A DNA stretch of 30,489 bases from an uncultured Mucilaginibacter sp. (GCF_946481715.1 NZ_CAMLOV010000056.1:1-30489), one strand, 5' to 3'; positions 15,553 through 23,581 are shown, numbered from the stretch's first letter. Notes: a model not told the origin generated them from the letters alone. Numbers and translations are program-made.

Positions 15553-15881
15553 GAGACAAGGTAGGGAAGATTAAGGCCCAAAACAAACCGGAAACAGAAT
15601 TTTTCCCGACAAAAATGGGCGTTTTTCTTCAAAAATCTGTGGTTTTCGGATGCATATCTGCGGAAAAAAATCAAAAATTATTCACTTTGACGCACGCACC
15701 AAATTTTCAACCATAAACCCGATTGAAACGGCACCGCCCGGATGCTTTTTTCAACAAGCACTTGCCCTTGGCGGTACAGTGGAAAGCGGGGCTGCCCTGC
15801 CCTACCTGCCACAGGCCTGCCGTTTTCAAACCCATCAAATTATTTATATCTTGCCTTCACTATCCCCCTGAAAACGAAACC
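15553..15881. other. Intergenic region between divergent DUF2851 and transporter genes
   Basis: This stretch must hold both promoters. TCACTTTG at 15682-15689 and TATCTTGC near 15847 are one-mismatch matches to the -7 consensus on the + strand. The transporter frame stays open back to 15717 and would encode a Cys-pair peptide (PCPTCHRP), but there is no ATG and the peptide does not fit the family, so I regard it as untranslated. Confidence 0.4.
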
Positions 15882-17204
15882 ATGGCCACCATCCACACCA
15901 ACGCCCCGATAAGCACCGCAAGCCGTATCAAATCTATCGTAGGCGGTTCGCTGGGTAATTTGGTGGAGTGGTACGATTGGTATGTATACTCGGCCTTCTC
16001 GCTTTACTTCGCGGCATCGTTTTTCCCGTCGACTGATAAAACGGTGGAGTTGCTAAACGCCGCCGGGGTATTTGCTATTGGTTTTTTAATGCGCCCGCTT
16101 GGCGGCTGGCTGATGGGTACCTTTGCCGATAAAAAAGGGCGCAAGGCAGCGCTTACCTACTCGGTTTTGCTGATGAGCGCCGGCTCGCTAATTATTGCCG
16201 TAACGCCCGACTATAACCACATTGGCATTGCTGCCCCTATACTGCTGGTTTTTGCCCGCATAGTGCAGGGGCTTAGCGTTGGCGGCGAGTACGGCACCAG
16301 CGCAACCTACCTGAGCGAGATGGCACAGAAAAAGCACCGTGGCTTTTACTCCAGCTTCCAATACGTTACGCTTATTATGGGGCAATTGCTTGCCCTGGGC
16401 GTGCTGGTGCTGCTGCAACGCGTTTTCCTGACAGAAGAACAACTGCACAGCTGGGGCTGGCGCATCCCATTTTCCATTGGTGCCATGCTGGCCATAATTA
16501 CCATGTACCTGCGCCGCAGCCTGCACGAGCCTGCCACCTTTACCAGTAAAGAGAACAAGGAAAAGAAGGACAGCCGCGGCACCATCAAAGCCCTGCTGCA
16601 ACATCCCCGCGCCGTGCTTACCGTTATAGGGCTTACGCTGGGCGGTACGGTTGCCTTTTACACCTTCACCACCTATATGCAAAAGTTTTTGGTAAACACC
16701 AGCGGCTTTACTAAAAATACGGCTACGCTGGTATCAACGCTTACGCTTTTTGTTTTTATGCTGGCACAGCCGCTGTACGGCTACGTATCCGACAGGATTG
16801 GCCGCAAGCCACTGCTTAAGGCATTTGGGATACTGGGTACGCTTACCACGGTACCTATTATGCTGGCCCTTAGCCATACCAAAAACGAGTGGGTTGCCTT
16901 TGCGCTGATTATGGCGGCTTTGCTTATTGTGAGTAACTACACGTCCATCAATGCAGTGGTTAAGGCCGAGCTTTTCCCGGCGCATATCCGTGCCCTTGGG
17001 GTGGGTTTACCCTATGCTATTGCGGTTTCGCTGTTTGGCGGCACTGCCGAGCCTATTGCCCTGCTTTTTAAGCTTGAAGGCCATCAGGAGTGGTTTTACT
17101 GGTACGTTACCCTATGTATTTTGATATCGCTGGTGATTTACGTTACCATGAATGATACGCAGAAGCATTCGAAAATTGAAGAGGAAAGCACGAGCCCCCT
17201 CTAA
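15882..17204 (+). CDS. MFS transporter, metabolite:H+ symporter family (KgtP-like)
   Basis: A 440-residue major facilitator with 12 predicted membrane helices. The segment GGSLGNLVEWYDWYVYSAFS, then F-A-D-K-K-G-R-K-A, and R-I-V-Q-G-L-S-V-G-G-E-Y-G-T-S, mark the metabolite:H+ symporter (MHS) family that includes the alpha-ketoglutarate permease KgtP and proline/citrate carriers. Repeat A/B signatures (ADKKGRK; SDRIGRKP) are present. A dicarboxylate or osmolyte is the likely substrate, taken up with protons. The ATG at 15882 is chosen because the domain starts there. The stop codon falls inside a dispersed repeat (CCCCTCTAA), so the last residues (about STSPL) may derive from the repeat. Confidence 0.88.
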   Translation: MATIHTNAPISTASRIKSIVGGSLGNLVEWYDWYVYSAFSLYFAASFFPSTDKTVELLNAAGVFAIGFLMRPLGGWLMGTFADKKGRKAALTYSVLLMSAGSLIIAVTPDYNHIGIAAPILLVFARIVQGLSVGGEYGTSATYLSEMAQKKHRGFYSSFQYVTLIMGQLLALGVLVLLQRVFLTEEQLHSWGWRIPFSIGAMLAIITMYLRRSLHEPATFTSKENKEKKDSRGTIKALLQHPRAVLTVIGLTLGGTVAFYTFTTYMQKFLVNTSGFTKNTATLVSTLTLFVFMLAQPLYGYVSDRIGRKPLLKAFGILGTLTTVPIMLALSHTKNEWVAFALIMAALLIVSNYTSINAVVKAELFPAHIRALGVGLPYAIAVSLFGGTAEPIALLFKLEGHQEWFYWYVTLCILISLVIYVTMNDTQKHSKIEEESTSPL

Positions 17205-17265
17205 ATCTCCCCCGGTAGGGGAGACTTTTAAAAATCTTTCTTTAAGCCCTCCCTTCCGGGGAGGG
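17197..17265. repeat. Dispersed GC-rich repeat with two palindromes
   Basis: TCTCCCC (17206-17212) pairs with GGGGAGA (17218-17224), and CCCTCCC (17247-17253) pairs with GGGAGGG (17259-17265), followed by TTTGGGTGGGG. Sequences of this form are common intergenic repeats in Bacteroidota. The unit begins within the last codons of the transporter gene and may also terminate its transcript. Confidence 0.65.
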
Positions 17266-17978
17266 TTTGGGTGGGGTTGGTTCTTCCGTTCTTCGTTAGG
17301 AGCGTTCTGTAAGTTGGGTTTGACCTGTGGATGTAACGTTTTTCGCGGTAGCTAATTTTTTCAAGGTGCTCAAGAGGGCTACGCCGTTCTTTTTCCGCAA
17401 AAGAAAGTAACCAAAGAAAACTCTCGGCTGCGCCATGGGCTATGAAAGGTTGTGCTTTAGCAATTGCAGTGGTTGCCGCCCATGACAAGGCCGATTTAGA
17501 AGCGGCCTTCGTTGGTTCTGTGGTTGTTTCTTTGGAGAGGGCGAGATGAGGCTTTTGAACCACCTTGTACTAAATAACAGCATCGGTCCGCTCATTCGCC
17601 GCGGAGGGCTGTTACTTTTTTCTTGATAAAAAAGTAACCAAAAAATCAAGGCAGCAGGGAGGCTTCCTTGCCGCACAGGCCTTTGCCCTGCAAACCGGAC
17701 AGAACCACGGGCTGTGAAAATTTGCCCCTCGCTTCGCCGCTCTTACCCCTGCTTCAGCAAAAATTCACTATGCCCCTCCCCACGCACAGCCAACCACATT
17801 CTGCCCGCTTTCGTCCGAAGCTGTTCTGCTGCCGTTTTTCTCGAAAAATTAGTGCTTATACAAAAGAAAGCAAGTTTTTTGGAGAGATGTCAGCGTTTTC
17901 TTCCTAGCGCCATGGTTGCGTTGTGCAAATCAAAATCCGCTTAATCGTATAAATCCGCTTCATCCCGGTTCCGGTTCT
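17266..17978. repeat. Gene-free repeat-rich block
   Basis: No convincing gene in any frame over about 700 bp. There are two related palindromic motifs in the same orientation: TTCTTTT/AAAAGAA at 17387-17405 followed by AGTAACCAAAGAAA, and GTTACTTTTTT/AAAAAAGTAAC (perfect 11-bp stem, 17611-17638) followed by CAAAAAATCAAGG. A further hairpin AAGGCCG/CGGCCTT lies at 17487-17509. The block has the look of a composite of dispersed repeats, with C-rich, stop-studded frames. Function unknown. Confidence 0.55.
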
Positions 17979-18668
17979 CTACTTCGATACCAGCCCCGAT
18001 ATCACATTAATACTCAACGCTACTATTGCCGTATTAAATGCAAAGGATATGAGCCCGTGTGCCCATACAATGCGGCGGATGCGGCGGGAGGTGATCTCTA
18101 CGTCGGATACCTGGAAGGTCATGCCGATAACGAAGGAGAAATACACAAAATCGAGGTAATCGGGGTCTTTTATATCGGCGGGGAATTGCAGCCCAGCTTT
18201 GGTGCCGTTGGTGCCGGCCTCGTTTGAGTAATATAAATGAGCGTAGCGCATGGTGTAAACCGTGTGTACCATCCACCAGGATATTACTACGGCACTCATG
18301 GCCAAAATAATATATCCGCTCACGGTTTCTTCGGATTGCCCTTTGGTTGACTTCAGCAGCAAGTACATGGCCACCAGGCTTACCAGCGAGGCGGTCATCA
18401 CAAACAAAAAGATGAGGTAACGGCTGCTATCCTCCAGGCTGGCCAGCTTGCGGATGTCGCGCGGGTGGGCACGCAGGATAATTATCCAATCTAAAATAAT
18501 AATGCTTGCCGCCACCGCTATCCACGTGATCAGCGTAACCGCAGGAACGGAATCGATATGCCTTGCAAGCAAAAATGCCCCCACGCCTACCAGCAAAGAT
18601 ATATACAGCCGGTAATGGGCATCCAGCCGCAGGAGGAGGTATTTTTTGGGTTCTTTTACGGGTTCCAT
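17979..18668 (-). CDS. DUF1345 family integral membrane protein
   Basis: A 229-residue protein with about five or six hydrophobic helices. The C-terminal half carries the DUF1345 signature: Y-L-D-F-V-Y-F-S-F-V-I-G-M-T-F-Q-V-S-D-V, then SRRIRRIVWAHGLISFAFNT and ALSINVISGL. It is an inner-membrane protein of unknown function. The start at 18668 is followed by a charged N-terminus (EPVKEPKKYLLLRLDAHYR) before the first helix. The YwbE gene upstream is on the same strand, 43 bp away. Confidence 0.88.
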   Translation of the reverse strand: MEPVKEPKKYLLLRLDAHYRLYISLLVGVGAFLLARHIDSVPAVTLITWIAVAASIIILDWIIILRAHPRDIRKLASLEDSSRYLIFLFVMTASLVSLVAMYLLLKSTKGQSEETVSGYIILAMSAVVISWWMVHTVYTMRYAHLYYSNEAGTNGTKAGLQFPADIKDPDYLDFVYFSFVIGMTFQVSDVEITSRRIRRIVWAHGLISFAFNTAIVALSINVISGLVSK

Positions 18669-18711
18669 TTGGCGAGTGGTGAGTAAAGAGTGGTGAGTAG
18701 ATAGCAGTTTA

Positions 18712-18915
18712 TTAAAAATCTTCCTCTATAATTTCCGCTACGCGGCCTACCTGGCCGTCTTCCAAACGTACCTTTATTCCGCGGGAATGGAAAGCAGAAC
18801 TTGTAAGCAGTTTTTCTACAATGCCACGGGTAAGCTTGCCGCTGCGCTGGTCTTTTTTTAAGATGATATCTACCTCGAGGCCGGGGTATATGTCTGCCCT
18901 GTTTTGTCCGTTCAT
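18712..18915 (-). CDS. ywbE: YwbE family protein (DUF2196)
   Basis: A 67-residue protein matching YwbE: IYPGLEVDIILKKDQRSGKL followed by T-R-G-I-V-E-K-L-L-T-S-S, G-I-K-V-R-L and G-Q-V-G-R-V. The family is widespread, small and KOW-like in appearance, with no established role. Normal length for the family. It is divergent from the lipoprotein gene downstream, with a short shared promoter region. Confidence 0.88.
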   Translation of the reverse strand: MNGQNRADIYPGLEVDIILKKDQRSGKLTRGIVEKLLTSSAFHSRGIKVRLEDGQVGRVAEIIEEDF

Positions 18916-18981
18916 GTTAATAGTGCATTGAAAACTTAATATCCTTCACGTGCTTTTATTCTGCTGCAACTTTACTAAATT

Positions 18982-19737
18982 ATGCAAATGAAAGCTAAAT
19001 TAATTTTATTCTTGTTGGCGCTGGTTTTTTGTGGCTGCAGCAAAAGCAAACCTACGTTATTGAGGTTGCATTATGCCACAGGCGATGAACTGACCTACCT
19101 TTTTCAGCAGAAAACCATAGGCAACGAAGAGGTACAGATCAGCAATGAGACCGAAGTAAAGTTCCGGGTAGATTCGGTTACGGGTAAGGATGAAGAATTT
19201 GCTTTTGCTGTAAAACTGGTAGGTTTAAAAACCGACACCAAAATGATGGGCGAGGAAGAACATTACGATTCGCGCAAAAAAGCGATTGACATGACGGCAA
19301 AGGAACTTGAAACGAACGCCATGTTTGCCAAACCATTGTCGGAAAATTACACCCTAAAAATAAACAGCCGCGGCATTATTACACAACCCTTTAAAAACTG
19401 GGGCGGCAATTTGGTTGATGCGCCAGTTGATATGGGCATGCTACAATTGGAGTTTCCGGAACAGCCGGTGAGTGTTGGCTACACCTGGAGCGTAAAACGC
19501 ACCAATGCACTATTACACAAAGAAAACACATTTACCTACACCATTGATAAAATTACAAATGAAGAGATAACCGTTGCCGTCTGCGCTGTTTTATCATTGT
19601 CGCCATTTGCCGCCAATGCCAACGCGAGCGGCAAATACATCGTAAATGCTAAAAACGGCAGGCTTCAAACGGGCTATATAGAAACTCCTTTGGTTACAGG
19701 AACCGGAAAAGCTTTGATCTCGGTATTTGTGAAATAA
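18982..19737 (+). CDS. Lipoprotein, DUF6263-like
   Basis: A 251-residue lipoprotein. The leader MKAKLILFLLALVFCGCSKS ends in a lipobox with the lipidated Cys in FCGCS (the second Cys most likely). There are two possible starts, ATG at 18982 and 18988, in the same frame; the second gives the cleaner signal. The mature sequence is beta-rich (RLHYATGDELTYLFQQKTIG, then V-K-F-R-V-D-S-V, and Y-T-L-K-I-N-S-R-G-I-I), as in DUF6263 proteins, which bind no known ligand. Likely periplasmic face of the outer membrane. It ends 9 bp from the convergent argH stop. Confidence 0.75.
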   Translation: MQMKAKLILFLLALVFCGCSKSKPTLLRLHYATGDELTYLFQQKTIGNEEVQISNETEVKFRVDSVTGKDEEFAFAVKLVGLKTDTKMMGEEEHYDSRKKAIDMTAKELETNAMFAKPLSENYTLKINSRGIITQPFKNWGGNLVDAPVDMGMLQLEFPEQPVSVGYTWSVKRTNALLHKENTFTYTIDKITNEEITVAVCAVLSLSPFAANANASGKYIVNAKNGRLQTGYIETPLVTGTGKALISVFVK

Positions 19738-19746
19738 ACTACCGGC

Positions 19747-21081
19747 TTATTTTACCAGTGCCGCTATCGCCGCTTCCACTTTCTCAAACCCAAAACTGCC
19801 CAGCACTTTATCCATAGCAGCCGTTATCTGCGCGTTTTGCAGGTTGCCGATGCTGCCTTCGTGGGTGTGGTTTACAGATTTTTCGGGGTTAAAGTTGCCT
19901 TGTTCAATATCGAGCCCTATTTGCTTATAAGCATCGCGGAATGGAGTACCGCCTAAAACGGACTTATTTACTTCTTCTACGCTGAAGAGGTAGGCGTACT
20001 TGGGGTCATCCAAAATATTTTTGTTTACGCTGATGTTTTGCAGCATAAAGGTGGCCATGTGCAGGCAGTTGAGCAGGTCGGCAAAGGCGGGGAACAGCAG
20101 CTCCTTCAGCAATTGCAGTTCGCGGTGGTAGCCCGATGGCAGGTTGGTGGTCATCATGGCCACATCGTTTGGCAGGGCTTGCAGGCGGTTGCATTTGCCG
20201 CGCATAATTTCCCATACATCCGGGTTCTTTTTATGCGGCATAATACTGCTGCCGGTAGTTAAGTTTTCGGGGTAGCTTACGAAAGCAAAGTTCTGGCTCA
20301 GGTACAGGCACTGGTCCATAGCCATTTTGGCCATAGTTGCCGCTACCGAGGATAATGCCTGCGCAATAATGCGCTCGGTTTTGCCGCGGCCCATCTGGGC
20401 GTAAACTACGTTGTAATTGAGGCTTTCGAAGCCTAAAAGTTCGGTAGTTAATGTCCTGTTTAAGGGGAACGACGAGCCATAACCCGCAGCGGAACCTAAT
20501 GGGTTTTTATTGGTGATCTTCCAGGCGGCAAGTACCATCTCCAGGTCGTCGGCAAGGCTTTCGGCGTAAGCGCCAAACCATAGGCCGAATGATGATGGCA
20601 TGGCTACCTGCAAATGGGTATAGCCGGGCAGCAAAACATCTTTATGCTGCTCGCTCAGTGTTATCAACTGGCGGAAGAGTTTCTCCACCTCCTCTACCAC
20701 TTCTTTTAATTTATGGCGGAAGAAAAGTTTAAGGTCTACAAGCACCTGGTCGTTACGCGAGCGGCCGCTGTGGATCTTTTTACCGGCATCGCCAATACGC
20801 TGGGTAAGCAGCATCTCTACCTGCGAATGCACATCCTCCACCCCATCCTCTATGGTAAAATTATTGTTTTGGATATCGGCATAAATGGCCTTCAGTTCCC
20901 GCTGCACCAACAACAAATCCTCCGCGCTCAATAGCCCGATGCTTTGCAGCATAGTAGTATGGGCAAGCGAACCAAGCACATCAAAAGCGGCCATTTCCCT
21001 ATCCAGCTCGCGGTCGCGGCCTACGGTGAAATTTTCTACCAGTTGGTTTACGTTGGTGGTTTTTTGCCAGAGCTTACTCAT
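19747..21081 (-). CDS. argH: Argininosuccinate lyase
   Basis: A 444-residue enzyme that cleaves argininosuccinate to arginine and fumarate, the last step of arginine synthesis; a cytoplasmic homotetramer of the fumarase/aspartase superfamily. Visible hallmarks: DVHSQVEMLL and KIHSGRSRNDQV near 83-113, His156 in GYTHLQ, and the mobile-loop signature GSSIMPHKKNP at 277-287 with the catalytic Ser. The length is close to that of other ArgH proteins. The ATG at 21081 is immediately preceded by an AT-rich repeat array, so the leader has no ribosome-binding site of the AGGAG kind. It follows argE on the same strand but is separated from it by the four-helix-bundle cassette. Confidence 0.96.
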   Translation of the reverse strand: MSKLWQKTTNVNQLVENFTVGRDRELDREMAAFDVLGSLAHTTMLQSIGLLSAEDLLLVQRELKAIYADIQNNNFTIEDGVEDVHSQVEMLLTQRIGDAGKKIHSGRSRNDQVLVDLKLFFRHKLKEVVEEVEKLFRQLITLSEQHKDVLLPGYTHLQVAMPSSFGLWFGAYAESLADDLEMVLAAWKITNKNPLGSAAGYGSSFPLNRTLTTELLGFESLNYNVVYAQMGRGKTERIIAQALSSVAATMAKMAMDQCLYLSQNFAFVSYPENLTTGSSIMPHKKNPDVWEIMRGKCNRLQALPNDVAMMTTNLPSGYHRELQLLKELLFPAFADLLNCLHMATFMLQNISVNKNILDDPKYAYLFSVEEVNKSVLGGTPFRDAYKQIGLDIEQGNFNPEKSVNHTHEGSIGNLQNAQITAAMDKVLGSFGFEKVEAAIAALVK

Positions 21082-21082
21082 T

Positions 21083-21117
21083 CGATTTACGATTTTAGAT
21101 TTACGATTTTAGATTTA
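21083..21117. repeat. Left inverted-repeat array of the four-helix-bundle cassette
   Basis: A 14-bp unit GATTTACGATTTTA occurs at 21084-21097 and 21098-21111, plus a partial copy to 21117. It ends 2 bp before the argH ATG (reading on the minus strand). Its reverse complement recurs at the other side of the cassette. Confidence 0.8.
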
Positions 21118-21140
21118 TAGCAACCAAAAATCTTATTCAA

Positions 21141-21491
21141 TTACTTCCCACGCAACGTATTTATTGCAGCTACAATTATAGAAAGAAGTTCGTTGCCTTC
21201 CCTGTATATAGGTGTTATTTTTTCTTTGAGTTCCGGATTTAACTCTACAAGCAGTTCAAGGAAGAACATGCTCTCGTCCAATTCCTCTTCAACAATTTTG
21301 AGTTTATTAATGAAATCCGCTTTAGATTTAGCCCGGCAAGCAGCCCGGTAATTTGCTCCTGTTGAGCTGGCACTCCGGGCCAATTGATCACAATAATTGC
21401 GATTTACAATGTTAAAGGGAACGCTTAGCACCAGCCTGGCATTGGCTATAGAATACTGTTTAGTGCGGGAGAGCATTTGTTGTTTGTCCAT
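21141..21491 (-). CDS. Four-helix-bundle protein (23S rRNA IVP/S23 family)
   Basis: A 116-residue helical protein from the ATG at 21491; an upstream ATG at 21554 would run through the repeat DNA. The sequence ARSASSTGANYRAACRAKSK, then F-I-N-K-L-K-I-V-E-E-E-L-D-E-S-M-F-F-L-E-L, is the core of the IVP family first known as the protein encoded in 23S rRNA intervening sequences and structurally related to the Avd protein of diversity-generating retroelements. The family forms pentameric four-helix bundles and probably binds nucleic acid. Here it is not in an rRNA gene but between argE and argH, with inverted repeat arrays on both sides. This suggests a small insertion, not an arginine function. 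Confidence 0.85.
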   Translation of the reverse strand: MDKQQMLSRTKQYSIANARLVLSVPFNIVNRNYCDQLARSASSTGANYRAACRAKSKADFINKLKIVEEELDESMFFLELLVELNPELKEKITPIYREGNELLSIIVAAINTLRGK

Positions 21492-21505
21492 TTTGATAAG
21501 GTTTT

Positions 21506-21536
21506 CAACAAATCTAAAATTGTAAATCTGAAATTC
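21506..21536. repeat. Internal repeat copy in the four-helix-bundle leader
   Basis: CAACAAATCTAAAATTGTAA, then ATCTGAAATTC, lies just upstream of the gene's ATG. It is an imperfect direct copy of the outer right array (21580-21619). Confidence 0.7.
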
Positions 21537-21580
21537 AAACAAGAACCTCCTCAAGCTTTTCTTGCTGTCGCCAACTTTGC

Positions 21581-21617
21581 AACAAATCTAAAATCGTAAT
21601 TCGTAAATCTAAAATTC
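21581..21617. repeat. Right inverted-repeat array of the four-helix-bundle cassette
   Basis: AACAAATCTAAAATCGTAAT followed by TCGTAAATCTAAAATTC is an imperfect reverse complement of the left array (shared 15-mer ATTTTAGATTTACGA). It begins 3 bp after the argE stop codon in the direction of transcription. Confidence 0.8.
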
Positions 21618-21619
21618 TC

Positions 21620-22684
21620 TTAAACTATCTTATCCAGCATCTCCACATACAACGCTATCCCCTTCCCTATTTCATCTACATAAATAAACTCATCGGCCAT
21701 GTGAGAGCGGGCACTGTCGCCGGGGCCTATTTTGATAGATTGGATATCCAGCAGGGATTGATCTGATGTGGTGGGCGAGCCGTATGGCGTTCTGCCTAAA
21801 GCTATGCCTGCCTGTACAAATGGGTGGTTTTTATCTATAGAGGATGGTTTAAGCCGGATGGAGCGCGGCTTTACGTCGCAGCTTACGTGCTGGCGGATGA
21901 TCTCCAGCACTTCCTCGTTGCGGTAGGCATCGGTTACGCGTACATCTACAGTAAAGGTACAGGTAGCAGGCACCACGTTATGCTGCAACCCTGCGTTGAT
22001 AATGGTTACCGACATTTTTATCGGCCCAAAAACTTCCGATTCTTTGGGGAATTTATAAGTGCGGAACCACTCGATATCTGCCAGCGCTTTGTAGATGGCG
22101 TTCTCGCCTTCTTCGCGGGCGGCGTGGCCGGCTTTGCCGTGTGCGGTACAATCCAACACCATCAGCCCGCGTTCGGCAACGGCAAGGTCCATCAGGGTGG
22201 GTTCGCCTACAATGCCGAAATCAAGCTGGCCCAAGTCCGGTATGATGAGTTCGAGCCCGTTTACGCCGGAGATCTCCTCTTCGGCGGTAGTAGCCAGGCA
22301 GAAATTGTATTTTAAGTCCTCCTGTTCGTAATAATATAAAAAAACGGCTATTAGTGATACCAGGCAGCCACCTGCATCATTACTGCCGAGGCCGAACAAC
22401 TTACCATCTTCTATTTTGGCGTCGTAAGGGTCGCGGGTGTAGCCGGAGTTTGGTTTTACGGTATCGTGGTGCGAATTGAGCAGGATGGTGGGTTTGGCGG
22501 CATCAAAATACTTGTTCCAGGCCCAGATGTTGTTTAGCTTGCGATGGGTTTGCACGCCGTGTTGCTGCAAGGTAGTTTCTATCAGGTCCGCCGTGCGGTT
22601 TTCCTCTTTACTAAACGATGGTATCGAAATTAATTGCTGTAGCAAGGCTAATGCCTGTTGCTGCAAGGTTGCTGTATCTGCCAT
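21620..22684 (-). CDS. argE: M20 family deacetylase, ArgE-like (N-acetyl- or N-succinylornithine deacylase)
   Basis: A 354-residue zinc peptidase-family deacylase. Metal and catalytic motifs, numbered from the ATG at 22684: H72/D74 in NSHHDTV, D103 in GLGSNDAGG, the catalytic E135/E136 in TTAEEEISG, E161 in GEPT, and the last His in A-R-S-H-M-A-D. Arginine context (argH downstream on the same strand) supports release of ornithine from its N-acyl form; in Bacteroidota the acyl group may be succinyl instead of acetyl. An upstream ATG at 22717 is rejected because it overlaps the promoter. No other arg genes lie in the window. Confidence 0.88.
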   Translation of the reverse strand: MADTATLQQQALALLQQLISIPSFSKEENRTADLIETTLQQHGVQTHRKLNNIWAWNKYFDAAKPTILLNSHHDTVKPNSGYTRDPYDAKIEDGKLFGLGSNDAGGCLVSLIAVFLYYYEQEDLKYNFCLATTAEEEISGVNGLELIIPDLGQLDFGIVGEPTLMDLAVAERGLMVLDCTAHGKAGHAAREEGENAIYKALADIEWFRTYKFPKESEVFGPIKMSVTIINAGLQHNVVPATCTFTVDVRVTDAYRNEEVLEIIRQHVSCDVKPRSIRLKPSSIDKNHPFVQAGIALGRTPYGSPTTSDQSLLDIQSIKIGPGDSARSHMADEFIYVDEIGKGIALYVEMLDKIV

Positions 22685-22716
22685 AGATGCCGGGGAATGC
22701 TCCCGATGATAAGGCA

Positions 22717-22745
22717 CAAAATTAGTGTTTTTTTATGAATGGCAA
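22717..22745 (-). promoter_or_regulatory. Bacteroidota promoter of argE
   Basis: On the minus strand TAATTTTG (22717-22724) matches TAnnTTTG, with TTG at 22743-22745 upstream and 18 bp between the two. The spacing is close to that of the -33/-7 elements of Bacteroidota. The promoter lies between yoeB and argE, so argE need not depend on the toxin-antitoxin transcript. Confidence 0.65.
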
Positions 22746-22794
22746 CAACGGCCAAGTGTTAAGAATATGTTAATGGATGTGCAGTCGAACGCTC

Positions 22795-23064
22795 TTAATA
22801 ATGGAACCGGCATTGAATAATCGTACATTTTTGGTCTTTGCCTTTGGTCCCGCTTACCTGATACACCAGCCGGTGTTCGCCTGTTATCCTGCGCGACCAG
22901 AAACCTTTTAACCCGAATTTTAATGGTTCCGGCTTTCCAATACCTTTAAACGGGTCTTTTTTTATGGCACCAATCAGCTCCCGGATTTTTTCAACCATGT
23001 CCTGGTCATTTTCCAGCCAATATTCAAAATCAGCCCATCCATTCTCCGTAAAGTCTGTATTCAT
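22795..23064 (-). CDS. yoeB: YoeB family toxin (ribosome-dependent mRNA interferase)
   Basis: An 89-residue RelE/YoeB-type toxin that cleaves mRNA in the ribosomal A site. Conserved residues coincide with E. coli YoeB: E46 (GIGKPEPL), R65 in TGEHRLVY, and the C-terminal H88-Y89 (CRFHY; H83/Y84 in E. coli, shifted by an insertion near 72-77). GFWSRRI is the typical strand. The ATG overlaps the antitoxin stop by 4 bp (ATGA), the usual coupling in this module. All catalytic positions are intact, so it is probably active. Confidence 0.92.
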   Translation of the reverse strand: MNTDFTENGWADFEYWLENDQDMVEKIRELIGAIKKDPFKGIGKPEPLKFGLKGFWSRRITGEHRLVYQVSGTKGKDQKCTIIQCRFHY

Positions 23065-23339
23065 CGGCGAACCGGTGCTTTTTCTGCGTTAAGGTCATAT
23101 GATACAACCTTACCCGCCTTTAGTTGTTGGATGGATTCTTCCAGGCGGTTACGATTAGCTGGGCTTGATAACAGGTGTTCCGTTTCAATCAAGGCATTAT
23201 ACTCCTTAATGGAAATAATGACCACGGCATCATCTTCGTTATTATTCCGGGGGACTACGATGATATCCTGGTTTTCGCTAACCGCATCAAAATAGCTTTT
23301 CATCTGGTGACGCAGCGAAGATATGGTGATGGCTTTCAT
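23061..23339 (-). CDS. yefM: YefM/Phd family antitoxin
   Basis: A 92-residue antitoxin from the ATG at 23339; another in-frame ATG lies at 23345 and one at 23363, which would overlap the operator. The N-terminal DNA-binding Phd/YefM fold is clear: [20 protein letters not shown], then I-I-V-V-P-R and [15 protein letters not shown]. The C-terminus is charged and probably folds on the toxin. It represses its own operon with YoeB as co-repressor, consistent with the TGTACA array directly upstream. Confidence 0.9.
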   Translation of the reverse strand: MKAITISSLRHQMKSYFDAVSENQDIIVVPRNNNEDDAVVIISIKEYNALIETEHLLSSPANRNRLEESIQQLKAGKVVSYDLNAEKAPVRR

Positions 23340-23344
23340 TGACA

Positions 23345-23374
23345 TGTACAATGTGATGTACATTCAAATGTACA
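23345..23374. promoter_or_regulatory. YefM-YoeB operator: three TGTACA palindromes at 12-bp intervals
   Basis: TGTACA occurs at 23345-23350, 23357-23362 and 23369-23374, exactly 12 bp apart. In E. coli the yefM operator consists of palindromes with TGTACA cores at 12-bp centre-to-centre distance; here there is a third copy. The first lies within the leader next to the start codon, so binding would block transcription. Confidence 0.85.
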
Positions 23375-23581
23375 TAATTGTATTAGAAAATAAAATTAAA
23401 TGGCTATATTATTGTTTCAATCAATGCAGTCCTCCGGCAAAGGCGCACTATCATAATGGGACATCATCAGCTGGGAATTGAGTTTCATCTGATGTTATTT
23501 CCACCAACCCTGCAAATTAATATCTTATCGCTCGCATGTTTCAGTCAATCCTGCTTCGCCCCCAAGGGTGTTCGCAAGCAG
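23375..23581. other. Intergenic region between SSB and antitoxin genes
   Basis: About 207 bp with no supportable gene. It must carry the yefM promoter, but I see no clear -7 element and no strong hairpin. Confidence 0.3.

Larger units (their letters stand above)
21083..21617. mobile_element. Putative 0.5-kb four-helix-bundle (IVP) cassette inserted between argE and argH
   Basis: About 535 bp consisting of a single gene bracketed by inverted AT-rich repeat arrays. Without it, the argE stop and argH ATG would be only a few bases apart, as expected for an operon junction. There is no transposase gene, so mobility, if any, would be in trans or by recombination. That the cassette is an insertion is an inference from structure. 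Confidence 0.55.

Noticed and set aside
15717..15881. Upstream extension of the transporter frame with a CPTC Cys pair
   Set aside because: Only a TTG is available as a start, the added peptide does not resemble MHS transporters, and the membrane domain begins after the ATG at 15882.
17668..18227. Several open frames of 60-103 codons
   Set aside because: Composition is Pro/Ser/Arg-rich without domains, they lie in repeat DNA or opposite the DUF1345 gene, and have no promoter or coupling.
21141..21491. Four-helix-bundle gene as Avd of a diversity-generating retroelement
   Set aside because: No reverse transcriptase, template repeat or variable repeat is visible within the window, so a retroelement is not supported.
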